DNA of 64,000 nt, taken from positions 2,852,001 through 2,916,000 of the forward strand of contig NZ_JAUCES010000005.1 of the NCBI RefSeq assembly GCF_030348825.1. Direction: 5' to 3'. The notes below the pieces were generated by a model. That model saw only the letters and a program-made list of their open reading frames with translations. It ran no database searches and had not been told where the DNA came from. Of the stretch, positions 24,923 to 33,850 are shown piece after piece. Position numbers and translations under genes: made by a program. The stretch is from Fictibacillus sp. b24. GTDB lineage: Bacteria; Bacillota; Bacilli; Bacillales; Fictibacillaceae. Position 1 is the first letter of the stretch, and every line of letters begins with the position of its first letter.

Positions 24923-26277
24923 ACCAGCAGACCCTTTTAGAGAACAGCAAAAAACATTTATGGCTGCCTTTTACACAAATGACAGATTACGAACGAGATC
25001 CCCTAATTATCGAGAGTGGTGAAGGGGTTAGACTAAGAGACATTTATGGAAATGAATACTTGGACGGCTACTCATCGCTTTGGCTGAATATACATGGTCA
25101 CCGCAAAAAGGAGATTGATGAGGCAATCAAAAAGCAGCTTGATTCAATCGCGCACTCTACCCTGCTCGGAGCTTCGAATGTTCCAGCCATTGAACTGGCA
25201 AAAAAATTGGTAGAGATTACACCTAGTAACTTAACACGTACCTTTTATTCGGATAGCGGTGCTGAATCTGTTGAGATCGCAATCAAGATGGCTTATCAAT
25301 ATTGGCATAACAAAGGTTATACCTCTAAGCGAAAATTTGTAACGTTAACCAACGGATATCACGGAGACACAGTCGGTGCTATTTCTGTAGGAGCTGTAGA
25401 TCTTTATCACCGCGTGTACGGTTCTCTTATGTTCGAATCCATTAAGGCACCTTTTCCTCTTGTTTATCGTCATGAGAGTGAGCATTTAGATGTTATTCGT
25501 GATGAAGCTTTGGATGAGCTGCACAAAATATTTGAGAAGCACAATGAAGAGATCGCGGCCATAACGGTAGAAGCTCTTATTCAAGGAGCAGGAGGAATGA
25601 ATATTATGCCACCTGGCTATTTGAAGGGTGTCGAAAAGCTTTGCCGAAAGTTTAATATTCTTTTGATTGTAGATGAAGTCGCAACTGGCTTTGGCCGAAC
25701 GGGTAAAATGTTTGCAATTGAACACGAGGATGTTCAACCAGATCTGATGACAATTGCAAAAGGAATAACCGGGGGATATTTACCGATTGCTGCGACCATG
25801 GCAACTGAAGAAATTTATGATGCTTTTTATGGGGAATACGAAGAGTTTAAAACCTTTTTCCACGGCCATTCGTACACAGGAAACCAGCTTGGCTGCGCGG
25901 CAGCACTTGCCAATCTAAAAATATACGAACAGGAAAACTTGATAGATAAAGTGCAAGAAAAAATGGCATATATAGCGTATGAACTGCAAAATATTGAGGA
26001 ATTAAAACATGTTGGTGATGTCCGCCAGCTGGGGTTAATGTGCGGCATTGAGCTCGTGATGGATAAACAGACGAAAGAACCTTTTCCATGGCAAGAACGC
26101 ATCGGCTATAAGTCAACTTTACGGATGCGGCAACTTGGCATGTTAACAAGGCCACTTGGTGATGTTGTTGTCTTTATGCCCCCGCTTGCAAGCTCCAAAG
26201 AAGAGCTTAGTGAAATGATTTCTATCTTAAAACAAGGAATTGAAGAAACCACAGAAGCGTTTGTAAGTGTGAATTAA
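24919..26277 (+). CDS. bioA: Adenosylmethionine-8-amino-7-oxononanoate aminotransferase
   Basis: 452 residues, class III PLP-dependent aminotransferase that makes 7,8-diaminopelargonate (KAPA to DAPA). The PLP lysine is Lys281 in [30 protein letters not shown] holds the cofactor aspartate (Asp252). The N-terminal [20 protein letters not shown] is typical of BioA, and [13 protein letters not shown] follows. GGAG precedes the ATG. bioF and bioB are not in the window, so the rest of the pathway must lie elsewhere. A perfect long hairpin begins at the base after the stop. Confidence 0.95.
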   Translation: MNQQTLLENSKKHLWLPFTQMTDYERDPLIIESGEGVRLRDIYGNEYLDGYSSLWLNIHGHRKKEIDEAIKKQLDSIAHSTLLGASNVPAIELAKKLVEITPSNLTRTFYSDSGAESVEIAIKMAYQYWHNKGYTSKRKFVTLTNGYHGDTVGAISVGAVDLYHRVYGSLMFESIKAPFPLVYRHESEHLDVIRDEALDELHKIFEKHNEEIAAITVEALIQGAGGMNIMPPGYLKGVEKLCRKFNILLIVDEVATGFGRTGKMFAIEHEDVQPDLMTIAKGITGGYLPIAATMATEEIYDAFYGEYEEFKTFFHGHSYTGNQLGCAAALANLKIYEQENLIDKVQEKMAYIAYELQNIEELKHVGDVRQLGLMCGIELVMDKQTKEPFPWQERIGYKSTLRMRQLGMLTRPLGDVVVFMPPLASSKEELSEMISILKQGIEETTEAFVSVN

Positions 26278-26320
26278 ATTGTAGGGGGTCTGTCCCGGGG
26301 ACAGACCCCCTACAATTTTG
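26278..26320 (+). terminator. Bio operon terminator: perfect 19-bp palindrome
   Basis: Arms of 19 nt (26278-26296 and 26298-26316) are exact complements around one central base; the core is GGGGGTCTGTCCC. It starts at the base following the bioA stop and ends in TTTT. Confidence 0.9.
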
Positions 26321-26385
26321 ATTAGCCATTGTTATGAAAAATCGATATGATAGACACACCATCATTCATTCAGGAGTGTTTTGTT

Positions 26386-26931
26386 TTGACTAAATTATTA
26401 TTAATTGGAGCTGGAGAAGTGCATTTGTCGGTTCTTCAGCATTTACAAAAAGAGAAATTTACAGATATCGAGATCACAATGATAGCTGACGAAAATAATC
26501 GAACGGATGTCACCGCATTATGTCAAAAAGCTAACGTAACTTTTATAGAAGATACGATTATCTCATTTGATCCTTTACAGAAAATGCTGTTGAGCTTTTC
26601 TGGTGAAATTTACCGTTTCGATGTGATTTCTTTTGATATTGAAATGAAGGTTTCTCTTTTTAAGCAAGCATTAGTACCTGTTGATAACCAAGGCTTAATG
26701 GTCGTTGAGGATACGCTGCAGAATACTGAATTTCCTTTTCTGTTTGGCGTGGGGAAATGTATCACGATTGCAGGGAATTCGAATGTTGCTGAAAGTCGCT
26801 CGGAGCAAGGTTTAGTTTTATGGAAAAACATCAAGATGTATCTTTCAGGTCGTTCACTGAGGCCGTTAAAGTCAAAGAATGCGAAAATCTCATTTATTGG
26901 TGAATGGATTCGACGTTTAAATAAAAAGTAA
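26386..26931 (+). CDS. Shortened NAD(P)/FAD-dependent oxidoreductase-like protein
   Basis: 181 residues from a TTG start at 26386 with AGGAG before it. The N-terminus TKLLLIGAGEVHLSVLQHLQ is the Rossmann dinucleotide-binding start of pyridine-nucleotide/FAD oxidoreductases, and the C-terminal part (ALVPVDNQGLMVVEDTLQNT then FPFLFGVGKCITIAG) is the second FAD motif. The family is normally about 370 residues; the central NAD domain seems to be missing in-frame, leaving the two FAD-contact ends. It may be a decayed or compacted protein. Function cannot be assigned. Confidence 0.55.
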   Translation: MTKLLLIGAGEVHLSVLQHLQKEKFTDIEITMIADENNRTDVTALCQKANVTFIEDTIISFDPLQKMLLSFSGEIYRFDVISFDIEMKVSLFKQALVPVDNQGLMVVEDTLQNTEFPFLFGVGKCITIAGNSNVAESRSEQGLVLWKNIKMYLSGRSLRPLKSKNAKISFIGEWIRRLNKK

Positions 26932-26950
26932 AGAAAGCTCATTTCTATGA

Positions 26951-26998
26951 AAAAAGGCCGCTCAAAAGGTAAATCCTCCTTTGAAGCAGCCTCTTTTT
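26951..26998. terminator. Bidirectional terminator between converging genes
   Basis: Stem GGCCGCTCAAAAGG / CCTTTGAAGCAGCC with A run on the left and T run on the right; the minus gene's stop begins at 26997. Confidence 0.8.
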
Positions 26999-27581
26999 AT
27001 GATTCCTTTACTAGACCTGACATAATCAAACTCCACACATGTTCAAATTCTTGCTTAATATGCGGTGATGTCCATTCTTTTGCAAGCGCTGGGTGATGAA
27101 ACCGAGCCGTAGCAAAAAAAAGAGCTGCAGCCTGTTCATGAGCATTACGCTTTTGAAACTCGCCACCCTGAATACCCTCTTCAACAATCTTTGTTAATTG
27201 AGCGATCAGTTCGTGAATATGTGCGGTGATGGCCTCAACGGATTCCTCAGCAAGCGCGTTATACATCGCAAACAATTCCGGATCTTCCTTCGCCTTCGAC
27301 TGCTTGATATGAATGAGTCTTTCGATCCAGCTTCTCACTTTATCGAACGCCGAGCCTTCTTCATCAACCATTTTCCCGAGTGGTGTGGACACTTCATGTA
27401 GCCAGCGTTCAGCAACCGCTTCTTTTAGCGCAGCCTTGCTTGCAAAATGACGATACAATGTCCCATGACTCACACCGAGCGCACGAGCTACATCAACGAC
27501 TGACGTTTTATCCAGTCCGAAGCGACGAAGAACTTGTTCGGTTGTATCTAAAATTTGTTCCCTCGTTAAAGGTTCTGCCAT
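26997..27581 (-). CDS. TetR-family repressor
   Basis: 194 residues. The N-terminal helix-turn-helix (residues about 9-55) is FGLDKTSVVDVARALGVSHG followed by TLYRHFASKAALKEAVAERW. The rest is the helical ligand-binding/dimer domain of the TetR_C type. It follows the aldo-keto reductase gene by 3 nt on the same strand and ends that operon. A perfect 15-bp inverted repeat overlaps the operon promoter (28619) and is the likely operator. Inducer unknown. Confidence 0.88.
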   Translation of the reverse strand: MAEPLTREQILDTTEQVLRRFGLDKTSVVDVARALGVSHGTLYRHFASKAALKEAVAERWLHEVSTPLGKMVDEEGSAFDKVRSWIERLIHIKQSKAKEDPELFAMYNALAEESVEAITAHIHELIAQLTKIVEEGIQGGEFQKRNAHEQAAALFFATARFHHPALAKEWTSPHIKQEFEHVWSLIMSGLVKES

Positions 27582-27584
27582 TCT

Positions 27585-28574
27585 TTATTCTACTCCTAAC
27601 ATTGCCATCTGTTCTTTAGCATAACGTGTTCCCGCTACTTTGTCAGCCGGAACAGCTGCTTCGATTTTTTCAAGGTCTGATGTGGACAGCACTAAATTCA
27701 GCGCACCAAACGCATCTGCTAAATGTGTGCGTTTGCGTGCTCCAATCAATGGAATCACATCTTCGCCTTGAGACAATACCCAGCTAATCGCAATCTCCGC
27801 TACTGTTGCTTGTTTTTCCTCGGCAATCTGACGCAACGCTTCAACTAATGCTAAGTTTTGATCCAGATTTTCACCCATAAAACGAGGTGCGAACGAGCGG
27901 AAGTCGATTTGACCTTGACGCTCTTTCGTCCACTTTCCACTTAATAATCCTCTAGAAAGCACGCCGTATGCAGAAAGTGAAATGCCTAACTCACGTAATG
28001 TTGGAAGGATTTCAGCTTCGATTCCGCGGCTAAACAGTGAGTACTCGATCTGAAGCCAGCTGATTGGATGAACTCCGTGTGCTTTACGAACCGTTTCTGC
28101 ATTCGCTTCAGAAAGGCCAATGTGCTTCACATAACCTGCTTTAACCAAATCACTCATCGCGCCGATCGTTTCTTCAATTGGTACGTTTGGGTCGACACGC
28201 GCTGGTTGATAAAGGTCGATATAGTCTGTTCCTATACGTTGAAGGGTGTAAGCTAATGCATTTTTAATCGCTTGCGGACGGTTATCCATTCCAATCCAGC
28301 CGCCATCTGGAGATCGAAGCACCCCTGTTTTAACCGCAATAAAAGCATTTTCACGTTTTGTTCCTTGGAGAGCTTCACGCAAAAGCAGTTCGTTGTGGCC
28401 CACTCCGTAAAAATCACCCGTATCAAAAAGCGTGACGCCTTTCTCAAGTGCTTCATGAATGGTTGCGATGCTTTCCGTTCGATCCGTATTCCCATAAAGA
28501 TCAGACATTCCCATGCAACCTAATCCGATTGATGAAACCTCAGGACCATTTGTTCCAATTTTTCTTGTTTTCAT
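27585..28574 (-). CDS. Aldo-keto reductase
   Basis: 330 residues, NADPH-dependent AKR with the TIM-barrel pattern of YajO/AKR13-type enzymes: SSIGLGCMGMSDLYGN at the start, DTGDFYGVGHNELLLREAL with the catalytic Asp and Tyr, FIAVKTGVLRSPDG with the active lysine, and the C-terminal cofactor segment VIPLIGARKRTHLADAFGAL. GGAGGG precedes ATG 28574. It is the first gene of an operon with a TetR regulator. AKRs of this group reduce carbonyls such as methylglyoxal and quinones; the substrate is not known here. Confidence 0.9.
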   Translation of the reverse strand: MKTRKIGTNGPEVSSIGLGCMGMSDLYGNTDRTESIATIHEALEKGVTLFDTGDFYGVGHNELLLREALQGTKRENAFIAVKTGVLRSPDGGWIGMDNRPQAIKNALAYTLQRIGTDYIDLYQPARVDPNVPIEETIGAMSDLVKAGYVKHIGLSEANAETVRKAHGVHPISWLQIEYSLFSRGIEAEILPTLRELGISLSAYGVLSRGLLSGKWTKERQGQIDFRSFAPRFMGENLDQNLALVEALRQIAEEKQATVAEIAISWVLSQGEDVIPLIGARKRTHLADAFGALNLVLSTSDLEKIEAAVPADKVAGTRYAKEQMAMLGVE

Positions 28575-28603
28575 TATTGTTCCCTCCATATCATGTTGCT
28601 TAC

Positions 28604-28656
28604 ATCATACCTCACAAAATAACAAATGACAAATATTTATTTTTGTCATTTGTTAT
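28604..28656 (-). promoter_or_regulatory. Promoter of the AKR-tetR operon and its palindromic operator
   Basis: Minus-strand TTGTCA (28627-28632), 17 nt, TATGAT (28604-28609). A perfect 15-nt inverted repeat ATAACAAATGACAAA (28619-28633) / complement (28642-28656), loop of 8 nt, covers the -35 box. TetR proteins bind such symmetric sites; the operon encodes one. Confidence 0.75.
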
Positions 28657-28665
28657 TCTTGAGCA

Positions 28666-28694
28666 AAAAAAAGAAGAGGCTATTAAACCTCTTC
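28666..28694 (-). terminator. Terminator after the Xaa-Pro aminopeptidase gene
   Basis: Arms AGAAGAGG / CCTCTTCT with eight A on the plus strand (T on minus). Confidence 0.85.
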
Positions 28695-28704
28695 TCATCC
28701 TCTT

Positions 28705-29973
28705 TTATGCTTGAACAGCCTGAACACCTTTTGTCGCCATAAACTCTTCAATCTCTTCCACTTCACGTATGATATCTTTTGATAGGTTTTCGAATCCGTC
28801 TTCCGTCACTAAGATATCGTCCTCGATACGGATTCCAATCGACTCTTCTTCAATATATAATCCAGGCTCGATCGTAATCACCATTCCTGGCTCTAAGATG
28901 CGATCTTTATACGAACCAACGTCATGCGTGTCGAGACCTAGGAAATGGCCGACACCATGATAATAGTATTTTGAAATCTCCTCGTCTTCCTGGATCAAGC
29001 CAATTTTCTTGCACTCATCTGCCAGAATTTTCTTTGCAAACTTATTAAGTTCTGCAAACTCAAGACCTGGCTTGATGATCGCTGTTGTTTCTTTTAAAGC
29101 TTTTAGTACAATATTGTACAGTACTTTTTGGCGGTCAGAAAACTTGCCGTCTACTGGAAACGTATAGCTGATGTCGGCGTTGTAATAATCTTTCTGTGCA
29201 CCAAGATCGAGCAGCACAAGCTCTCCTTCATTCGTACGGGCATTGTTGTGCTCATAGTGAAGAACCGTCGCATTTTTTCCGCTTGCCGTAATGGTCTTGA
29301 ACGCATAATCTCGGATCCCGTTTGACTTTAATGTAAAATCGAAATGAGCTTCCAGCTGATATTCCATCATCCCAGCTTTTGCGTGCTTCAGCACGCTGTA
29401 GATGCCCTCTTTCGTAATCGCGATGGCTTCTTTAATCTTTTGAATCTCTTCTGTTGTTTTAAACACGCGAAGTTCAGAGATCTCGTGGTACACGTTCTGG
29501 ATGGTAACGTGCGGGTAGTGCTCACGAATGTGTTTTGCAAATAGTGAGGTACTTGTTGGCTCACCGTTCCAGCCGCGGCGCTCTAAATCTAAACAAACGT
29601 GCTTCGCTTGATTTGTGAAAAAGTTGCCATCAATCGTTGACTCAAAGCTATCCACATACTTGATGTCTTTGATTCCTGAGAGCTTTTCAGCATCTTCTTT
29701 TGAAACCGTCTTACCAACCCACTTTTCCATAACAGGGTCCGCTTTTTCAATAAAAAGCGTTTCTTCAAATGTTGTGCCGTTCTTCTTTAGCAACAGCATT
29801 ACGTTCTGCTCGGTAATCCCCGTTAAGTAGTAGAAGTTAGGGTTTGGCACGAAGGGGTAATGTTCATCCGCCGACTTTTGCGGTGCTTTACCAGCGAATA
29901 AAATGGTTAATGATTCATCAGGCAGCAATTCTTTTAATCTGCTTCTGTTTCGTTCAAAAAAATACGACTCCAT
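28705..29973 (-). CDS. Xaa-Pro aminopeptidase (M24B)
   Basis: 422 residues, cytoplasmic dinuclear metallopeptidase that removes the N-terminal residue before proline. N-terminal domain (about 1-130) holds a creatinase-like fold with PFVPNPNFYYLTG. Ligands of the catalytic domain can be read: Asp in LLDLGAQKDYYNADISYTFP (two aspartates), His in YYHGVGHFLGLDTHDVG, Glu in GMVITIEPGLYIEE and Glu in IGIRIEDDILVTEDG. Length matches PepP rather than short PepQ. Stand-alone gene. Confidence 0.9.
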   Translation of the reverse strand: MESYFFERNRSRLKELLPDESLTILFAGKAPQKSADEHYPFVPNPNFYYLTGITEQNVMLLLKKNGTTFEETLFIEKADPVMEKWVGKTVSKEDAEKLSGIKDIKYVDSFESTIDGNFFTNQAKHVCLDLERRGWNGEPTSTSLFAKHIREHYPHVTIQNVYHEISELRVFKTTEEIQKIKEAIAITKEGIYSVLKHAKAGMMEYQLEAHFDFTLKSNGIRDYAFKTITASGKNATVLHYEHNNARTNEGELVLLDLGAQKDYYNADISYTFPVDGKFSDRQKVLYNIVLKALKETTAIIKPGLEFAELNKFAKKILADECKKIGLIQEDEEISKYYYHGVGHFLGLDTHDVGSYKDRILEPGMVITIEPGLYIEEESIGIRIEDDILVTEDGFENLSKDIIREVEEIEEFMATKGVQAVQA

Positions 29974-30089
29974 GTGTATCCTCCTTAAGAATATATTAAA
30001 AACGACTGATGAGTTTATTTATGTATCTATAGTATAAAGATTTCGCTGTGTTAATGACAGCTATTTTTCTGAATTTTATAAATTGAACT

Positions 30090-30572
30090 TTACAAGATAA
30101 TTGGATACTCTTCTAAATCTTGTTCTACAATGTAACTACCATTCGCTTCTTCTTGTACGTACGCCAAAATCTGTTTCTGTACTCTTGGATATAACACGAT
30201 GCTATCCAGCTCACATAACGGAATCCATTTCACTCCCGTTTGGTTCGGATCTGGCTGACCTGGCAGAGAAGGTTCTGTGTCCACATCTCGCGTGCATTTA
30301 AACATGAGCCCTAACGAGTGTGTCTCTCCATATCGGTAATCCGCCAAGTGTGGCGCATATTCATAAACAAATGCGAGTGGACCGACAGTTACATCAATAG
30401 ATGCCTCTTCTTTCGCTTCTCGTTTTACCGCTTCCTTCACGGATTCATGTGCTTCAACACCACCCGCAGGCAGGTTGTAATGAAGTCCATTTTGATCATC
30501 AAACTCAATCAACAAAATCGCGTCGTTTTCGATAATCAACGCGCCTGCTCTTACTCGGATTGGATAGCTCAT
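30090..30572 (-). CDS. NUDIX hydrolase
   Basis: 160 residues. The NUDIX box reads GGVEAHESVKEAVKREAKEE (consensus GX5EX7REUXEE), giving a metal-dependent nucleoside-diphosphate-linked hydrolase. The N-terminus RVRAGALIIENDAILLIEFD is the common first strand of MutT-like members. The substrate is unknown. The minus-strand upstream gap is filled by repeat tract R4. Confidence 0.88.
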   Translation of the reverse strand: MSYPIRVRAGALIIENDAILLIEFDDQNGLHYNLPAGGVEAHESVKEAVKREAKEEASIDVTVGPLAFVYEYAPHLADYRYGETHSLGLMFKCTRDVDTEPSLPGQPDPNQTGVKWIPLCELDSIVLYPRVQKQILAYVQEEANGSYIVEQDLEEYPIIL

Positions 30573-30644
30573 CTACAGTGCCTCCTTATTCTTTCTTGTA
30601 AGTTCAACAGTAGGTGTTGATACGCTCTTAAAACGCTCTCCTCT

Positions 30645-30780
30645 TATACTAGGTGGGGTATATATTTCAATAATTCTAGAAATTTTTGAATGAATTCTAG
30701 AAATTTTGAAGTTTTTCCGGCGAGTTTCAGCTATAATCCGGCGACTTTTCCCCATATATCGGCGAGTCGACATAACTCGA
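30645..30780. repeat. Tract R4: headed 21-nt repeat element, copy 2
   Basis: Head TATACTAGGTGGGGTAT (30645-30661), two AATTCTAGAAATTTT units at 30672 and 30693 (21 nt apart), then three GCGAG units at 30720, 30741 and 30762 (21 nt apart), ending GCGAGTCGA as in tract R3. The distance from the last AATTC to the first GCGAG is 27 nt in both copies. It fills the 310-nt gap between pepT and the NUDIX gene. A 66-codon frame through it is not a real gene. Confidence 0.85.
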
Positions 30781-30851
30781 CAAGCATGAACCTGCCCTAT
30801 CCCCTCATCTCAGCTATTCGCTACCCAACACCCAGCAAAAACAACAGGAAA

Positions 30852-30880
30852 AGCTAACCTGAATCGGCTAGCTTTGTATC
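30852..30880 (-). terminator. Weak terminator after pepT
   Basis: Arms AAGCTAAC / GCTAGCTT with a poor T tail on the minus side; directly after the stop at 30883. Confidence 0.5.
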
Positions 30881-30882
30881 GT

Positions 30883-32115
30883 TTATGCTTCCTGCTCAAA
30901 CAGCTGAACAAGTTCAATGATTACATGTGTTGCTTTAATCATGTTGTCAACCGAGATGTATTCGTGACGGCCGTGGTAATTTTCCCCGCCTGTAAAGATA
31001 TTTGGCGTCGGCAATCCCATGAATGATAACTGCGAACCGTCTGTACCACCGCGAATCGGTTTGATGTTTGGTTCGATATCAAGCTTTTTCATTGCTTTTG
31101 AAGCAAGATCAACGATTTCTTTTACCGGCTCAATTTTCTCTTTCATGTTGTAATACGTGTCATTCATTTCTAACGTAATTTTATCCTGACCATACTTTTC
31201 GCGTAATTCATCCACGATTGTTTGAATGGTGTTCTTTCTTTTTTGGAAAAGCTCTTTGTCATGATCACGTATGATGTAATACATGTCCGTTTGTTCCACG
31301 CCGCCTTTTAATCCAATCAGGTGATAAAACCCTTCATAGCCTTCTGTGTGTTCCGGCGCTTCTTCTGCTGGCAATTTGCTTTGCAGTTCGATCGCTATCT
31401 TAGCCGAGTTCACCATTTTATTCTTTGCAGATCCTGGGTGAATGTTTTTGCCCAGAATGCGAATCCTCGCATCAGCTGCATTAAAGCTTTCATATTCAAG
31501 TTCACCTAATGGCCCGCCGTCCATCGTATACGCATACTTCGCGCCGAACGCTTCAACATCAAACTTATGCGGACCACGGCCGATTTCTTCGTCAGGTGTG
31601 AACGCTACTCTTAATTTTCCATGCTTGATTTCTTGGTGTTGAATTAAGTACTTCATCGCGGTCATGATCTCAGCGATTCCGGCTTTGTTATCTGCACCAA
31701 GCAGTGTTGTGCCATCTGTTGTGATTAGTGTGTGTCCCTTGTAATCTTTTAAGCTAGGAAAATCGCTTGGAGATAATTCAATATGTAAGTCTTTGTTTAA
31801 TGTGATCGTTTCCCCGTCATAGTTTTCGACGATCTGCGGCTTTACGTTCGTTCCTGTAAAATCCGTCGCTGTGTCGACATGGGCTAAGAAACCGATGACA
31901 GGCACGTCTTTTTCCGTATTGGATGGAAGAGTTGCCATTACATAGCCGTTTTCATCGACTGTAACTTCTTGCATGCCGATTTCCTTTAGTTCTTCCACCA
32001 GCATGTTTGCTAGCGTCCACTGCCCTTCTGTTGAAGGAGTCGTTTCACTTCTTCCGTTAGATTGCGTATCTACTTTCACATACGTAATAAATCGTTCCAT
32101 AATCTCTTGTTTCAA
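30883..32115 (-). CDS. pepT: Peptidase T (tripeptide aminopeptidase)
   Basis: 410 residues, M20-family dizinc tripeptidase. Metal-site motifs: [11 protein letters not shown] (His), [20 protein letters not shown] (Asp bridging), [15 protein letters not shown] (Glu-Glu), and [13 protein letters not shown]. The Bacillus subtilis PepT also starts MKEEIIERF; here the matching start is TTG 32115 ([16 protein letters not shown]), with AGGAG 11 nt upstream. Full length. Cytoplasmic peptide utilisation. Confidence 0.95.
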   Translation of the reverse strand: MKQEIMERFITYVKVDTQSNGRSETTPSTEGQWTLANMLVEELKEIGMQEVTVDENGYVMATLPSNTEKDVPVIGFLAHVDTATDFTGTNVKPQIVENYDGETITLNKDLHIELSPSDFPSLKDYKGHTLITTDGTTLLGADNKAGIAEIMTAMKYLIQHQEIKHGKLRVAFTPDEEIGRGPHKFDVEAFGAKYAYTMDGGPLGELEYESFNAADARIRILGKNIHPGSAKNKMVNSAKIAIELQSKLPAEEAPEHTEGYEGFYHLIGLKGGVEQTDMYYIIRDHDKELFQKRKNTIQTIVDELREKYGQDKITLEMNDTYYNMKEKIEPVKEIVDLASKAMKKLDIEPNIKPIRGGTDGSQLSFMGLPTPNIFTGGENYHGRHEYISVDNMIKATHVIIELVQLFEQEA

Positions 32116-32293
32116 TATTCACTCAACTCCTATTGTTTTGTTTAATGATAGCATGTTTTTAAAATTCTATTGTTGGATTTTCATAAAAAAACAAATGACT
32201 TGTTCATGCGTCTAAACAACTTGTCCTCTCCGTGCATATGATGTAGTACCAGCACAGGTTAATCGTGTTGTGAAAATAAACGGGGTGATTTCG

Positions 32294-32413
32294 ATGGGTT
32301 GTTGGAAAAAACACAAATGTGAATCTTCTTCTTCAAGCTATATCTATTTAAAATGTAAGAAATGCAAGAAAAAGAAGAAAAAAAGCTGCGGCTGCAAGAA
32401 AAAACACAAATAA
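32294..32413 (+). CDS. 39-residue Cys/Lys-rich mini-protein, unknown
   Basis: A small open frame with GGGGTGA 4 nt before the ATG and a terminator after it. The protein starts MGCWKKHKCE, has a serine run SSSSS (11-15), the short hydrophobic YIYL, then CKKCKKKKKKSCGCKKKHK to the stop. Six cysteines (3, 9, 21, 24, 32, 34) in 39 residues, arranged partly as CxxC and CxC, and about 18 lysines. Small Cys-rich cationic proteins occur in Bacillus spore coats, where cysteines crosslink, or as metal or nucleic-acid binders. No family is recognised. Its own ribosome site and terminator argue that it is real. Confidence 0.65.
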   Translation: MGCWKKHKCESSSSSYIYLKCKKCKKKKKKSCGCKKKHK

Positions 32414-32425
32414 TAATTCCACTTA

Positions 32426-32458
32426 AAAAGGAGTCCATTTCGGGCTCCTTTCCTTACT
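32426..32458 (+). terminator. Terminator of the mini-protein gene
   Basis: AAAGGAGTCC / GGGCTCCTTT hairpin with a T-rich tail, 14 nt after the stop. Confidence 0.8.
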
Positions 32459-32472
32459 TTTTCTTTTCTACA

Positions 32473-32895
32473 CTACTCCTGAGGGTATGTTCTTAGCAAA
32501 AAGTCCACGGATTGCTGGATCATCGCTTTTAACACATCCACATCAACATCTGCGAGCTTATTTATGTACACACATGCCGCACCTGTTGTGTGTTTACCAA
32601 ACTTACTCAGTAACTCTTCACGATTAGGATCTCCTGGTGCAAAGTAGAGGCTGATCTTCGCCTTTCTTGGCGAGAACCCGACTAGTGGCGCGTCCCCTTC
32701 ATGCCCGGTTTTGTACTTATAATGGTACGAGCCAAATCCAATAATACTTGGCCCCCACATCTTAGCTTCAAAACCTGTTGTTTCCGTAAAGATATCAAGA
32801 AGCTTATAGGCATCTTCTTTCTTTTTCTGACTATCTACATTTTCAATAAACTCTACAACACTATGATTGGTTTCTTTTGTCTTTTGTTCGTACAT
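32473..32895 (-). CDS. DUF1801-type (YdhG-like) protein
   Basis: 140 residues. The core ETTGFEAKMWGPSIIGFGSY then YKYKTGHEGDAPLVGFSPRK with SLYFAPGD is the DUF1801/YdhG pattern, an iron-storage-frataxin-like fold of unknown role. ATG 32895 follows GGGAG 8 nt upstream; the frame runs 18 codons further without a ribosome site. It converges on the mini-protein gene. Confidence 0.85.
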   Translation of the reverse strand: MYEQKTKETNHSVVEFIENVDSQKKKEDAYKLLDIFTETTGFEAKMWGPSIIGFGSYHYKYKTGHEGDAPLVGFSPRKAKISLYFAPGDPNREELLSKFGKHTTGAACVYINKLADVDVDVLKAMIQQSVDFLLRTYPQE

Positions 32896-32998
32896 ACATA
32901 GCACTCCCTTTATTAAACGATTGACTTCTTTATTTTCTATTTTCTGCAAATCATTCTTATCCCCTCTAATGGAATTACCTTAATTGATTAAATAAATA

Positions 32999-33030
32999 AA
33001 GACAACTCCTGATTAGGAGCTGTCTGATTT
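32999..33030 (-). terminator. Terminator after the 174-residue protein gene
   Basis: Arms GACAACTCCT / AGGAGCTGTC around GATT; T-rich on the minus exit side. It ends transcription from the gene at 33660. Confidence 0.8.
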
Positions 33031-33135
33031 ATTTACATAGACTATTTACATACATTGTTGCTAAGTATGTGATTTCCGTTTCAGAATTCTCGCACCTTAC
33101 ATTCCAATCAACTTTGTAAGCGCATTACGAAAATA

Positions 33136-33660
33136 TTAATCGTAACTTTTACATACTACAAAATTTCTGAAAGGAAAAAACAGCGCTGCATCTGCTTGCT
33201 CAAGTCCTGGCTCTTGAAAATTAAAAACACTTCCGCCAATTACAGAAATTTCAGCTAGACCACAAAGCACTGTATCCCCACGAGAGCAAACATTGAAATC
33301 ACCTTTCGCTGTTATTCGAAATACGGCATTCCGTTCATCTTTACCTGCACCAAGATCTCGCGGTTTGTTTCTTTCAATTCTTGTGCACGAATGTGGTTTT
33401 AAATTGAACCACCCTAAACTTACTTCTTTTTCTTCAATGTCTTTATATACATTAAATAAGCCGTTGGGACTTTTTTTAGGTTCTAAGCAAATACCCAGTT
33501 TTACTTTTACTTTTAAGTATTCGTCTGTTGGGTTCTTAAGAATAATAATAATTCTGTCGTTTTCCCTGCCCCCTTGTAGTTCCGAATCCACTTCTTCTGG
33601 AACAAGAAAAGGTCCTGTTGTAATTTTAACTTTCCTTCTTTCTACTTTCTTATCACTCAT
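33136..33660 (-). CDS. Beta-rich protein of 174 residues beside the glycan cluster, unknown
   Basis: Not recognised. It starts MSDKKVERRKVKITTGPFLV and consists of alternating beta-type stretches, for example RIIIILKNPTDEYLKVKVKL and GWFNLKPHSCTRIERNKPRD, ending ALFFPFRNFVVCKSYD. No signal peptide or membrane helix. Four scattered cysteines. It reads divergently from the first glycosyltransferase, 190 nt away. Proteins of this shape are found in Bacillus spore and exosporium layers, but nothing in the sequence shows that here. Confidence 0.6.
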   Translation of the reverse strand: MSDKKVERRKVKITTGPFLVPEEVDSELQGGRENDRIIIILKNPTDEYLKVKVKLGICLEPKKSPNGLFNVYKDIEEKEVSLGWFNLKPHSCTRIERNKPRDLGAGKDERNAVFRITAKGDFNVCSRGDTVLCGLAEISVIGGSVFNFQEPGLEQADAALFFPFRNFVVCKSYD

Positions 33661-33850
33661 CCATGTTCACTCCTTTATTTATTCTGCACCGACTGTCTTA
33701 ACCTTCAACCATGATTAATGAGTGTGCTGATTAGAATGAATGGGCGCAATGTATTTTACGTTCTTAACAATGTATGCACACGTCATCGTATTCTTGAACA
33801 TATAATTAGTTTGAAATTGAATAGGCAAATATGTAATGAGGAGGATACAT

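Noticed and set aside
30573-30773. 66-codon minus-strand frame after the NUDIX gene
   Set aside because: It lies wholly in tract R4 and its head; no start signals.
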